Source of the DNA: Chlamydia suis
GTDB taxonomy: Bacteria > Chlamydiota > Chlamydiia > Chlamydiales > Chlamydiaceae
DNA length: 64,000 nucleotides
Assembly (NCBI RefSeq): GCF_900169085.1
Contig: NZ_LT821323.1
Coordinates: forward strand, 868,001-932,000
Reading direction: 5' to 3'
Shown here: positions 16,425 through 29,153 of the stretch, one piece after another
How the letters are laid out: every line of letters starts with the position of its first letter
How positions within the stretch are numbered: position 1 is the stretch's first letter
Notes under the pieces: model-generated
Database searches by the model: none
What the model was told of the DNA's origin: nothing
Seen by the model: the letters and a program-made list of their open reading frames with translations, nothing else
Program-made: the position numbers and the translations under genes

Positions 16425-18785
16425 TTAATCGTCCTGATTCGACAGCTGGACCAATATTTGACGAGGTTTGGCCCCTTCTGATGGGCCAACAATTCTCGCT
16501 TCCTCTAGCTGATCAATAATACTAGCTGCTCTAGCGTAGCCAATTTTGAGTTTTCTTTGGAGGAAAGTTGTTGAAGCATTCCCTGTTTGTAATACAAGAG
16601 TTTTTGCCTGATTGAATAAAGGATCTAGACTGTCTGGATCTAAAGAAGATGCATCATCATAGGTGTCAAAAGAGGGAATCACATACTTACAGGGGAACCT
16701 GGAACATAAATCTTTGATGACCTTGTTAATGTCCTCATCACAAATATATGCTCCTTGTACGCGCAGAGGGGCAAAAGATCCTGGAGAAACCACGAGCATA
16801 TCTCCGTTCCCCATCAAATTTTCTGCTCCAGGCTCGTCAATAATAATTTGACTGTTGACTTTGTTGGCTACTTTGAAAGCTATGCGAGAGGGGAAGTTCG
16901 CTTTGATTAAACCTGTAATCACATCGCGAGAAGGGCGTTGTGTCGCTAAAATGAGGTGAATCCCCACAGCTCTAGCCATCTGGGCTAAACGGACGATAGG
17001 CGTTTCAATGTCGTGAGAAGAGGAAAGAAGTAGGTCGGAAAGTTCGTCAATAATGCCCACGATGAAAGGCATTTTTTCGGGAATCTCCTTGTCATAAGAT
17101 GCTTCAATTTCTGCGTTACGACTACGAGCATTGAATGATTGGATGTTTCGCAACCCCAAAAATCGAAGGATTTCATAACGAAGCTCCATTTCTCGAACAA
17201 GCCAAATTAAAGCGCTATGAGCTTCTTTAGCCTCTGTAATCACGGGCGTTAGCATATGAGGAAGTTGCGAGTATCCGGTTAATTCTACTTTTTTAGGGTC
17301 TACAATTACGAGTTTTATGTCTGTAGGCGGCGAAGTCATGATGAGAGACATGACGATGGTATTGATGCAGACGGATTTCCCGGATCCTGTGGTCCCGGCA
17401 ATAATTAAATGCGGCATGGTTGCTAGATCCGTCCAAAAATTATCTCCGTTAGCTTTTTTCCCTAAAAGAAGAGGAACTTGGAGCCGTTGGGAAAGTTTTT
17501 GGTAGTCTTCTAATAAATCGCGGAAGTTGACGGGTTGGGGATCTGGATTGGGAATTTCAATTCCCACAGCAGCTTTCCCGGGAATCGGGGCAATAATGCG
17601 GATGCTGGAAGCCTGTAAATTTAACGCGATGTCATTCTCTAGAGCTTTAATTTTTTGTACTTTGACCCCCGTGTTAGGAAGAACTTCAAAGGCTGCAAGA
17701 GTGGGACCTGAGCAGATATTTCCGATAGCGGCTTCTATGCCAAAACTAGCTAAGGTTTGTTGTAAGATAGCGGCCTTCTTTTTCAATTCTTCTAAAAGAG
17801 ACTCTGGGCGTCGCACGTTTCGTTTGCTTAAGAGATGGTATTGCGGTAGATCTGGGGCCTCCCCAGCCGTTGCGAAAGAAGATGGGGCGTTTTTTGGGGA
17901 TAAAAGGTTCGGAAGATCAGGTCTTTTCTGAGAAGAAACAGCTCTTTTTGCTGGATGGGGAGGGGAGAGAAAAATAGTCCGATTAATGGGGGAGTTATCT
18001 TGAAGGTCTTTATTTTCCAAGGGGAGGGAAATAACGGGTGTCGGAAGTTTTAAGATTTCTTTTTTAGCCACGGAAGCCGGAGTGGGGACGTGTAGCGAAG
18101 GTTCGGGGCAATAAGACTTGTGGTCAACAAGATTTTTTAAAAGCCTTTTGTAAGCGTTCCAGCATGCGCAAAATTTGTTTTTGAGAAATTTTAGGAGAAC
18201 GTCTAGAAGAGCTTTTTTTTTTAATACGAAAGACTTGGGGACAAGGTAGCAGATCGCGCACAACAACATAGCAAGAAAAATTAACCCAGTCCCTACTGCG
18301 CCAATCAAGAGTTTTAAGGAGAAAGAATGGCCATCGTATAACAGGTAAAAGGGAATGCCTCCTAGGTAAGCTTTTGGGGGTTGAAGATCCATGATAACCA
18401 GTGGCACTCTTGTAGCTAAAAATTGTGGAAGATTTTGTGCAGGAGAAACCATGGATAGTAGTACCGCGCAGCAAACTGGGATGGTTCCAAAAGCGGCCGC
18501 TTTTCTAAAGGCCAGTGGAGCTGGGGTTTTTTTCATATTTAAGAAAGAAAGCCAGCTAAAATGAAGGGGAATTAGAAAAGCAGCTACGCCAAAGTTATAG
18601 AATAGAAAAGAACTTAGAGACCATCCAAGCAATCCTATCCAGTTTTGCGTGTACGGTTGATTGTGTTGAAAGCTCCATAAACTAAGTCCAGAAAAACAGG
18701 CTAAGGCTAGATAAACACAAGTTTTGATAGCGAAGATTGCTTGCGGAGAAAGAGAGACGCTTGCTTTCTTTCGTTCTTTTCTCAT
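16425..18785 (-). CDS. ftsK: DNA translocase FtsK
   Basis: The 786-residue protein has four or five N-terminal transmembrane segments up to about residue 190. A basic/proline-rich linker follows, then the motor. Walker A is GTTGSGKSVC near 464 and Walker B is IIDELSDLL near 575. The C-terminal gamma domain (FLQRKLKIGYARAASIIDQL) is the winged helix that reads KOPS-like DNA sites. FtsK pumps DNA at the septum and activates XerCD at dif. A good SD (AGAGAGGA) precedes ATG 18785. It heads the ftsK-yycJ-nue operon. In FtsZ-less Chlamydia it is one of the few canonical divisome genes retained. Confidence 0.95.
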   Translation of the reverse strand: MRKERKKASVSLSPQAIFAIKTCVYLALACFSGLSLWSFQHNQPYTQNWIGLLGWSLSSFLFYNFGVAAFLIPLHFSWLSFLNMKKTPAPLAFRKAAAFGTIPVCCAVLLSMVSPAQNLPQFLATRVPLVIMDLQPPKAYLGGIPFYLLYDGHSFSLKLLIGAVGTGLIFLAMLLCAICYLVPKSFVLKKKALLDVLLKFLKNKFCACWNAYKRLLKNLVDHKSYCPEPSLHVPTPASVAKKEILKLPTPVISLPLENKDLQDNSPINRTIFLSPPHPAKRAVSSQKRPDLPNLLSPKNAPSSFATAGEAPDLPQYHLLSKRNVRRPESLLEELKKKAAILQQTLASFGIEAAIGNICSGPTLAAFEVLPNTGVKVQKIKALENDIALNLQASSIRIIAPIPGKAAVGIEIPNPDPQPVNFRDLLEDYQKLSQRLQVPLLLGKKANGDNFWTDLATMPHLIIAGTTGSGKSVCINTIVMSLIMTSPPTDIKLVIVDPKKVELTGYSQLPHMLTPVITEAKEAHSALIWLVREMELRYEILRFLGLRNIQSFNARSRNAEIEASYDKEIPEKMPFIVGIIDELSDLLLSSSHDIETPIVRLAQMARAVGIHLILATQRPSRDVITGLIKANFPSRIAFKVANKVNSQIIIDEPGAENLMGNGDMLVVSPGSFAPLRVQGAYICDEDINKVIKDLCSRFPCKYVIPSFDTYDDASSLDPDSLDPLFNQAKTLVLQTGNASTTFLQRKLKIGYARAASIIDQLEEARIVGPSEGAKPRQILVQLSNQDD

Positions 18786-18944
18786 GGTTCCTCTCTTAAT
18801 ACGCGGACCGTTATCTTTAGGGAATAGCGCTTGAATGGAGATAATAGTTTGTGAATGAGAGTGGTTATTCCAACGCGCATGTACAGCTTGTTATAACAGG
18901 AAAAACAAAAGAATCGAAGTAGTCTTTTTAGGAAGATGAAGAAG

Positions 18945-19019
<75 letters not shown>

Positions 19020-19156
19020 ATGAAAAACTCCCCAACCAGTGTAGCGTGCAGGCGCTTCACGTTGGGGAAAGGGAAGTATAATGAAGGGATTGTTTTTATG
19101 GAAGATGAAGGTGAATAAAATCTGCGAAGAAGTTTTTTCGCAAATATAGCGGGTGG

Positions 19157-19561
19157 CAGAAAAATTTTTGTTTGAAGCGTTAAAAGAGGGGATAGGGCGG
19201 GGAGTTTTTTTGAAAGAGGAAAGGGAAAAAGAAAAAAAATATGGGGTTGAGATGGGTTGAAGAAACGGGTTGAGGAGGTGTTGTGGGGCAAGAAAAATAT
19301 TTTTGTGAGTAGAGGGGGAAAGAAAGTTTGATAAAAAAAAGGTGCAAAAAAAATAGGGGCTGACATAAGATGTTGCTTTCTTTCGAACGAAGGTTTGAGA
19401 GAAACACCTCTCACAGAGATGAGAGGGAGCGAAAAGAGTCTGAGCGATGAGCGAGGGCTTTTCTTAACAATGCAGATGAGATAGAATGCAAGCCAGTATA
19501 AATGCTTGTGAGGTTTTTTAAGGAATTAATAGACCTCGTCAATAAAAAAAGATTATATATA
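19157..19561 (+). promoter_or_regulatory. rRNA leader and promoter region, copy 1
   Basis: No gene is visible. The first 250 bp are strongly purine-rich on the plus strand (runs of GGGG, AAAAA and GAAAGAGGAAAGGG). A possible -10 TATAAA is at 19497-19502; I see no good -35. The transcript would include GAGGTTTTTTAAGGAATTAA, which may be a processing or antitermination element. The gap 19020-19156 between tRNA-His and this region holds nothing I recognise. Confidence 0.5.
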
Positions 19562-21110
<1,549 letters not shown>

Positions 21111-21353
21111 TAAGGATAAGGAAGAAGCCTGAAAAGGTTTCTGACTAGGTTGGGCAAGCATTTATACGTAAGAGCGAGCATTCTATTTCATTTGCATTGT
21201 TAAGGTAGCTGAAGAGGACGAGACATATAGTTTATGATCAAGTATGTTATGTAAAGAAAATCATGGTAACAAGTATATTTCACGCATAATAATAGACGTT
21301 TAAGAGTATTTGTCTTTAGGTGAAGTACTTGCATGGATCTATGAGAAATTACA
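21111..21353 (+). other. 16S-23S spacer without tRNA genes
   Basis: The 243-bp spacer shows no cloverleaf. tRNA-Ile and tRNA-Ala, common here in many bacteria, are absent, as in other Chlamydia. Flanking complementary segments probably form the precursor-processing stems around 16S and 23S. Confidence 0.85.
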
Positions 21354-24290
<2,937 letters not shown>

Positions 24291-24409
24291 TTTATGATTG
24301 GAAGAGCCGGAAGGCGAAGACAATAAAGAATAGAATAGAGAGTGCAAGTACAGAAAAGACAGACTTTTAAGCGTCTATTAGTATACGTGAAAGAACGATA
24401 CCAGGATTA

Positions 24410-24525
24410 GCTTGGTGATAATAGAGAGAGGGAAACACCTGAAACCATTCCGAACTCAGAAGTTAAGCCTCTGATCGCTGATGGTACTATACACAAGAGT
24501 ATGGGAGAGTAGGTCGTTGCCAAGC
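24410..24525 (+). rRNA. 5S ribosomal RNA, copy 1
   Basis: Helix I forms between GCTTGG and CCAAGC at the two ends. The conserved CCATTCCGAACTCAGAAG loop is present. Length is about 116 nt. It follows 23S by 119 bp and is followed by the operon terminator. Confidence 0.95.
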
Positions 24526-24563
24526 ATTTTTTATATAATATCTTAGTCATAGACTAAAAAGGA

Positions 24564-24620
24564 AAGGGGGGTAGCCGCTTAGATAAAGCAGCTACCCCCT
24601 TTCTTTTTCTCTTCTGTTTT
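24564..24620 (+). terminator. rRNA operon 1 terminator
   Basis: GGGGGTAGC pairs with GCTACCCCC around an AT-containing loop, followed by TTTCTTTTTCT. Copy 2 has the same hairpin with a loop one base shorter. Confidence 0.9.
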
Positions 24621-24734
24621 ATCTTTTGCCAAAGATTTATGTAATTCTACATGTCATAGAGATGCTTTTTTGCTTCTTTATTTCGTATCGATTCAAGCTA
24701 GTTTATTCTGCCGTATCCATTTACAAGTAAGAAA

Positions 24735-25133
24735 ATGTGTGTGTACAGAAGCAAACAGCTCTTTTTATTTCTGTGCTTGAATCCGCCCCTTTTGCCTCTT
24801 TTATCGGTACAAAACTTCTTCCCTGGGGATAGAGAATATCCTTAACCCACAGCTATTGATTGGCTGTTTCCTTTTTATGATTCTTTAGAATTTTTATTCT
24901 TCTCCCAGCTGGGCTTTAGGCATAACCTCGATCGTAGAGATATAACTAGCCTAGGAGGGGGGATTACTGACAGCGAATGGCGAGTAGCTTGGGGAAGAGA
25001 TGTTTTATTTACGAATCCTCTAGGAAGGATGCCTGCATGGATGTATGCGACTAAAGGAGATCAACCCTGGGAAGAATTTTTTCGAAAAAGCGGGGGTCCG
25101 TTTTTTTGGACTGCATTTAAATACACAGATTAA
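24735..25133 (+). pseudogene. Decayed intimin/invasin-type (inverse autotransporter) beta-domain fragment
   Basis: One frame runs from ATG 24735 to TAA 25131-25133, interrupted by a single in-frame TAA at 24843-24845. After the stop it reads DWLFPFYDSLEFLFFSQLGF, then RHNLDRRDITSLGGG. That fits the start of the intimin/invasin beta-barrel domain: a 'LLP-Y-D' phrase, then 'LF-Q-G-R--DR---NLG-G-R'. The conserved barrel then ends early, and the remaining 60 codons (WMYATKGDQPWEEFF and following) are not clearly homologous. The fragment converges on nqrF, sharing bases at its stop. Psittaci/caviae-group Chlamydia have an invasin-like gene (recalled from the C. caviae genome), so this is probably a relic or remnant. 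No signal peptide is left in frame. Read as pseudogene, not expressed protein. Confidence 0.6.
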
Positions 25134-26425
25134 CTTCCAAAATCATCTAAGACGATCGAAGAACGCTCTACTCCATAGTTATCAAGCAAGGTCAGGATGC
25201 TACTGTTGTGCAGTGCTGGACCACAAACATAATATAGGTAGTCTTCGGGATTGGGAAGCTTACTCAATTGGCCGAGTTCAAAAGCCTTGAACAAAAAGTT
25301 TGTTTTTATGGGATCTTTACTATCCCAGCCTTTATCCAGATCTTCTTGTAAAGGCTGAGAGAGAACAAGGTGGTAGTGAAAGTTTGAAAATTCTTTTTCT
25401 AACCGTTCGTACTCTTCTTGGTAGATATTTTCCTTAAGAGAACGCGCGCCATACCACAACGTAAGCTCTCTGTTTGTGTGTTTATTTAGTAATAAATCAA
25501 GAATATGGCTCCTTCCAAACGAGGATCCGGCTCCTCCGATTAGGAAGATAACCGGGCGGTTATCTTCTTTCATAAAAGATTCTCCGTATGGGCCGGATAC
25601 CGTTACCTTATCCCCAGGTTTGAGAGAGAATATATAGGAAGAACAGACTCCCCATGGAATGGTTGGATCTGGGGCACGATTTACCAACGGAGGCGTTGCA
25701 ATGCGGATGTTAAATTTGATGAGGGGAAGCTCTGCAGGATAAGAAGCCAAAGAATACGCTTTGTTGGCGGAATTTTCTTCCAAAGAGAGATGGTCTATGA
25801 CTTTATCAAAGAGCTGAAAAGTCTCCCAATCACTGTAGTATTGGGGATCCATAGTTTGTTTCCAATCAGAAGTATTCGTTTTGTAGGGAGGAACGGAAAT
25901 TTGCAGATATCCTCCCGGCTTGAAAGGAATCGGACGAGAAGGATCAATAGAAAGAACCAGCTCCTTAATAAAGGTAGCGACATTCTCGTTTGATACGACT
26001 GTCCCCTCCCAGGACGAAGCATTGAAATACCGCTCTTCTATTTCTAAGCCAAGATCGTGTTGTACTTTTGTTTGGCAAGAAAGTCTCCAGCCTTGCTCTA
26101 ACTGTTGTTTTGAGAAAGTTGAGCGATCCGTCTCCAGAGGTTCATCGGCGTTTTTCGTGATACGAACTTTGCATTGTTTGCAAGAGGCTTTTCCTCCGCA
26201 TGGAGAAGGAATGGCTATTCCAGAATCAAGCAAGGAAGAGAGCAGAGTTTTCCCGCTATCCACGGTCTTAGTAAGAGAATCGTCATTATTGATTCGCAGC
26301 TTACAAGGATGAACTTTAATCAGAAACTTCCTGGAGAGGAGGATAACGGCTACAAGAACAAGGCCTAAAGTACAAAATGCAGCAGAAGCAACAAAGATTG
26401 GGTACAGGCTTGAAAGCCAAGACAT
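25130..26425 (-). CDS. nqrF: Na+-translocating NADH:quinone reductase subunit F
   Basis: The 431-residue subunit takes electrons from NADH into Na+-NQR. An N-terminal transmembrane segment (residues 9-30) anchors it. The 2Fe-2S ferredoxin domain has Cys76, Cys82, Cys85 and a fourth Cys near 117 (LSCQT). The FAD and NAD(P) domain follows, with the flavin-binding SLASYPAE motif and GGAGSSFGRS. It is downstream of yajC in the same direction. C. trachomatis counterpart: CT740 (earlier called dmpP). NqrF alone here means the other Nqr subunits lie elsewhere. Confidence 0.95.
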   Translation of the reverse strand: MSWLSSLYPIFVASAAFCTLGLVLVAVILLSRKFLIKVHPCKLRINNDDSLTKTVDSGKTLLSSLLDSGIAIPSPCGGKASCKQCKVRITKNADEPLETDRSTFSKQQLEQGWRLSCQTKVQHDLGLEIEERYFNASSWEGTVVSNENVATFIKELVLSIDPSRPIPFKPGGYLQISVPPYKTNTSDWKQTMDPQYYSDWETFQLFDKVIDHLSLEENSANKAYSLASYPAELPLIKFNIRIATPPLVNRAPDPTIPWGVCSSYIFSLKPGDKVTVSGPYGESFMKEDNRPVIFLIGGAGSSFGRSHILDLLLNKHTNRELTLWYGARSLKENIYQEEYERLEKEFSNFHYHLVLSQPLQEDLDKGWDSKDPIKTNFLFKAFELGQLSKLPNPEDYLYYVCGPALHNSSILTLLDNYGVERSSIVLDDFGS

Positions 26426-26523
26426 AATTATAAAAATCCCTGGAATTTCAATGAGACTGTAGCGTCAAGTTATAGTTTACTCCATAAAAAATCAATGGAG
26501 TTTTTTACAGTTTTATTACGAGG

Positions 26524-26556
26524 AAGCAAAGCCCAAAAAGAACAGGGGCTTTGCTT
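26524..26556 (-). terminator. Hairpin between yajC and nqrF
   Basis: AAGCAAAGCCC pairs with GGGCTTTGCTT, an 11-bp perfect stem, 14 bp after the yajC stop. There is little T-run on the minus strand, so it may attenuate transcription or stabilise the yajC 3' end rather than terminate fully. Confidence 0.55.
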
Positions 26557-26569
26557 AAAGATAATCTTT

Positions 26570-26914
26570 TTATTTTTCAGCCTTAAGAATTTCAGAAATT
26601 GCTGCTTTGAGAATTTCAATTTTCCCGGAGGCAATGTTCAGAACAACAGTGTGCTCTCGGATTTCTGCGATTGTTCCAACGATGCCCATAGCGGTCACTT
26701 TATCTCCTACGGCTAACTCGCTTTTTCTTTTTTCCATGGCTTGGCGACGTTTTTGTTCTGGGCGCCATAAGATAAAATAGAAAAAGGCAATCGCAATTCC
26801 TAACATGACAGCAGGTTGTCCAAATGTTGCTCGTTGAGGAGAATCAACATCTGCAAATAAAACTGGGCAACATCCTAGAAAGAAAAGGATACTAAAAAAC
26901 ACACGAGAGAACAT
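26570..26914 (-). CDS. yajC: Preprotein translocase subunit YajC
   Basis: The 114-residue YajC is part of the SecDF-YajC accessory complex. An N-terminal hydrophobic segment (SRVFFSILFFLGCCPVLFA) is followed by another (AVMLGIAIAFFYFILWRPEQ), then a small soluble domain. That domain includes KVTAMGIVGTIAEI, the typical YajC signature. The annotated start could be ATG 26929, five codons upstream, but ATG 26914 has GAAAGG at better spacing. Downstream of the rRNA methyltransferase gene in the same direction. Confidence 0.92.
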   Translation of the reverse strand: MFSRVFFSILFFLGCCPVLFADVDSPQRATFGQPAVMLGIAIAFFYFILWRPEQKRRQAMEKRKSELAVGDKVTAMGIVGTIAEIREHTVVLNIASGKIEILKAAISEILKAEK

Positions 26915-27002
26915 TAAGGTACCTTTCATTAGGGTTAAAAAGGATTAGGTTAACACAGGAACATGGGGGGATCAATCCTTTTCCAGGAGTAAAGCTATCA
27001 AG

Positions 27003-27033
27003 AGAAAAGCTTTCTTTTTAAGAAAGCTTTTCT
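27003..27033 (-). terminator. Perfect hairpin overlapping the methyltransferase stop codon
   Basis: AGAAAAGCTTTCTT pairs with AAGAAAGCTTTTCT around a 3-nt loop, a 14-bp stem. The stop codon of the upstream gene (27018-27020) lies in its loop. On the minus strand it leads into CTCTTG, which is only a weak T-tract. Confidence 0.65.
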
Positions 27034-28208
27034 AAGAGAACTATATTTTCTAAGTGGTGCGTGTGAGGGAATTGGTCTATGGGCTGCATGCGCTGAAGCT
27101 TATACCCTTGTTCCACGAGAGTGGTACACTCGTGGATTTGTGTAAGAGGATTACAAGAAACATAAACAATTTTTTTAGGCGCTATGCGCAAAAGATATTT
27201 TAAAGCTTTATTTTGCATTCCACAGCGTGGAGGGTCAACGATAACAACATCTGGGGCAGGAGCCTGTTCATTACGTTTACAAAACCGTTTTGCATCTTCT
27301 AAGAAAACTTCCATATTTGCAGAATTAAGCTGGATATTCTCGTGAGCCGAAGCAATGGCATCGGGGACGAGTTCTACTCCAACGACCTTTTTTACATAAG
27401 GGGAGAGTGAAATTCCGATGGTTCCTGCTCCACAATACAAATCCAAAAGAGTCTCTTTTCCGGTTGGGGAGATAAAATCTTTTATCGTTTGAATGATTTT
27501 TTCTGCTTGGCGGCTTTGTGGTTGGAAAAAGCTTCTTGGTCGGATGTGAAATAGGTTAGAGCGACCTTCTAGGGATAGCTGTTGTTTGAGAAAAGGTTCT
27601 CCATAAAGGTGGGAACTTCGGAAAGTAGTAGGAGAGTTACGTGCAGAGATCCTCTCTTCCCAAAAAATAGAGGTAATGGGCAATCCTAAATTCAGAAGTC
27701 CTCGTTGCCATTCCTGTATGACATCCTGCGATACAGCAAATTCCTCTCTTCCTGATGTCGTCAGAATAATCATAAAATCATTGGAGACATTCCCCACTCG
27801 GATAGTAAGCGTGCATAGAGAGCCCTTATTTAGCGGAGGGTAGTAGGCTGATAATTCGGGATGAGCCGACCACCAAACGCGGGTATAGTTGAGGATATCC
27901 ATAGCGCGCTCATCGATCATCAGACATTCGGTAATAGGAATTCCTTTTTTAGGTTTGGATGGGGAGATAAATCCCAAGGTTTTTTCTCCATCCGCTGTTT
28001 GATAAAAAGAAAATTCCATTTTATTCCTTCCGCGGAGAAGGGGGGAACAGGGAATAACTGGAAGGATTTTTTGAGAAGGGATTAGAGGCTCAAATATATG
28101 ATGAAGAGCGAGTTCTTTTTCTTTTAAAGAGATCTCATATTCTGTTTGAGGCGACGAACACCCTCCGCAGACTCCAAAATGTTTGCAATTACGATGACAG
28201 GATAGCAA
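27018..28208 (-). CDS. 23S rRNA (uracil-C5)-methyltransferase, RumA/TrmA family
   Basis: This SAM-dependent enzyme forms 5-methyluridine in RNA. Cys8-x5-Cys14-x2-Cys17 with a fourth Cys near 92 matches the iron-sulphur cluster of RumA. The SAM site is DLYCGAGTIGISL and the catalytic region is DPPRCGM, then VYVSCNPLTQ with the nucleophilic Cys. No N-terminal TRAM domain is visible; the protein starts at the Fe-S cluster. The start is uncertain. I give TTG 28208 (396 residues); an in-frame TTG at 28316 would add 36 residues that look non-homologous. C. trachomatis counterpart: CT742 (ygcA). The exact target uridine is not shown. Confidence 0.88.
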   Translation of the reverse strand: MLSCHRNCKHFGVCGGCSSPQTEYEISLKEKELALHHIFEPLIPSQKILPVIPCSPLLRGRNKMEFSFYQTADGEKTLGFISPSKPKKGIPITECLMIDERAMDILNYTRVWWSAHPELSAYYPPLNKGSLCTLTIRVGNVSNDFMIILTTSGREEFAVSQDVIQEWQRGLLNLGLPITSIFWEERISARNSPTTFRSSHLYGEPFLKQQLSLEGRSNLFHIRPRSFFQPQSRQAEKIIQTIKDFISPTGKETLLDLYCGAGTIGISLSPYVKKVVGVELVPDAIASAHENIQLNSANMEVFLEDAKRFCKRNEQAPAPDVVIVDPPRCGMQNKALKYLLRIAPKKIVYVSCNPLTQIHECTTLVEQGYKLQRMQPIDQFPHTHHLENIVLLEKLS

Positions 28209-28332
28209 CTTGAATTCCAAAGAAAATAAAGTTTTACTCCTAGAGGAGGAGAGAAGTTTTTTATGCAAAAGCTTGCAGTTACAGGACAGAGAGGATAGCA
28301 GAAAAAAGAGAAGCAATCAATCAGAAGAGGAA

Positions 28333-28361
28333 AGAGGGCCCTGTTGACGAAAGTGCCCTCT
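28333..28361 (-). terminator. hctA terminator candidate
   Basis: AGAGGGC at 28333-28339 pairs with GCCCTCT at 28355-28361. On the minus strand it is followed by a T/C-rich stretch (TTTCCTCTTC). Position fits the end of hctA at 28382. Confidence 0.6.
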
Positions 28362-28381
28362 ACAAAGAAAGAGCCAAGAGT

Positions 28382-28762
28382 TTATTTTTTTGTTGAGCGA
28401 GCTTTTTTCGTTACTTTAGCTTTTGTTTTAGCAGGGGCTTTTTTTGTCGTTTTAGCTGCTTTGGCTTTAGTTGCACAAGTTTTTTTGGTGCAAGCTTTTT
28501 TGGTTGTCGCTTTAGTTGCTCGAGCAGGTTTTTTAGCTGCAGCTTTTGCTTTTTTAGCAGCTAGTTTACTTTTTTTCATTAAGCCCGATTTTTCGGCTTT
28601 AATAGACTCTTTGCGATATAACTTAGCAATTTTTTCGAATTTGATAGATTCCGTACGGACTCGTTGTGCTGCGGCTTTATTTCCTTTTTCTGCTTTTTGC
28701 AAATTTTGCTGGATGCTTTCCAACAAGTCTGTCATTTTGTTAGCCGTATCTTTTAGCGCCAT
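28382..28762 (-). CDS. hctA: Histone H1-like developmental protein Hc1
   Basis: The 126-residue protein condenses the chromosome late in the developmental cycle, turning reticulate bodies into elementary bodies. The N-terminal ~60 residues are helical and mixed-charge (MALKDTANKMTDLLESIQQN). The C-terminal half is Lys/Ala-rich with repeated KKA, AKKPAR and TTKKA units, like eukaryotic H1 tails. The low-complexity tail is encoded by an A/G/C-rich coding strand. In C. trachomatis hctA translation is repressed by the small RNA IhtA (from memory); I did not find its gene here. Chlamydia-specific. Confidence 0.96.
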   Translation of the reverse strand: MALKDTANKMTDLLESIQQNLQKAEKGNKAAAQRVRTESIKFEKIAKLYRKESIKAEKSGLMKKSKLAAKKAKAAAKKPARATKATTKKACTKKTCATKAKAAKTTKKAPAKTKAKVTKKARSTKK

Positions 28763-29153
28763 GAAAAAGTATCCTCTAGTTGTTGTTTTAAACTATTTTC
28801 TTCAGTTTTAATTTTTAATTAGTTTGTTTGTTCAAATTCATGCAACCATTTTCTAGGATCTGGGGAGGGATCTTAAAGCCGGTTTGTTTAGAGGATCTGT
28901 GTACTGCTTTGTTTATCAATAGGTTATTTTTTTCTATAGATAGATTTTTTTTTATAAAACAATGTGCTGCATAGGGTCTGGATGGGGTTTCTTTTATAGA
29001 AAAAGTTCTTACCTCTGATTGAAAAATCTGAGGATTGAGTTTTTTTATGCGAAGATTCGTCCTAGATCTTTTCAATGAGGATCGTTAAGATCCCCGGTGA
29101 TGAGAAGTTCTCATAATTGTTTTTGGGAAGAAGGATAAAAGGGTCTTTTCTGT
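28763..29153. promoter_or_regulatory. 391-bp A+T-rich region between hctA and the large TPR-like gene
   Basis: This holds the divergent promoters of hctA (minus) and the downstream plus-strand gene. It is A+T-rich near hctA. A minus-strand reading frame at 28815-29075 exists but has no recognisable domain or good SD, and I do not call it a gene. I cannot pick a single promoter with confidence. Confidence 0.45.

Noticed and set aside
21111-21353. tRNA genes in the 16S-23S spacer
   Set aside because: No cloverleaf and no TTCGA arm. Absence is typical of Chlamydia.
25045-25290. Plus-strand 81-codon frame overlapping nqrF
   Set aside because: Antisense to nqrF in another frame to the invasin-like relic; no matching features.
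28815-29075. 86-residue minus-strand frame upstream of hctA
   Set aside because: No good SD, no recognisable motif and basic, low-complexity residues. It sits in the probable hctA leader region.
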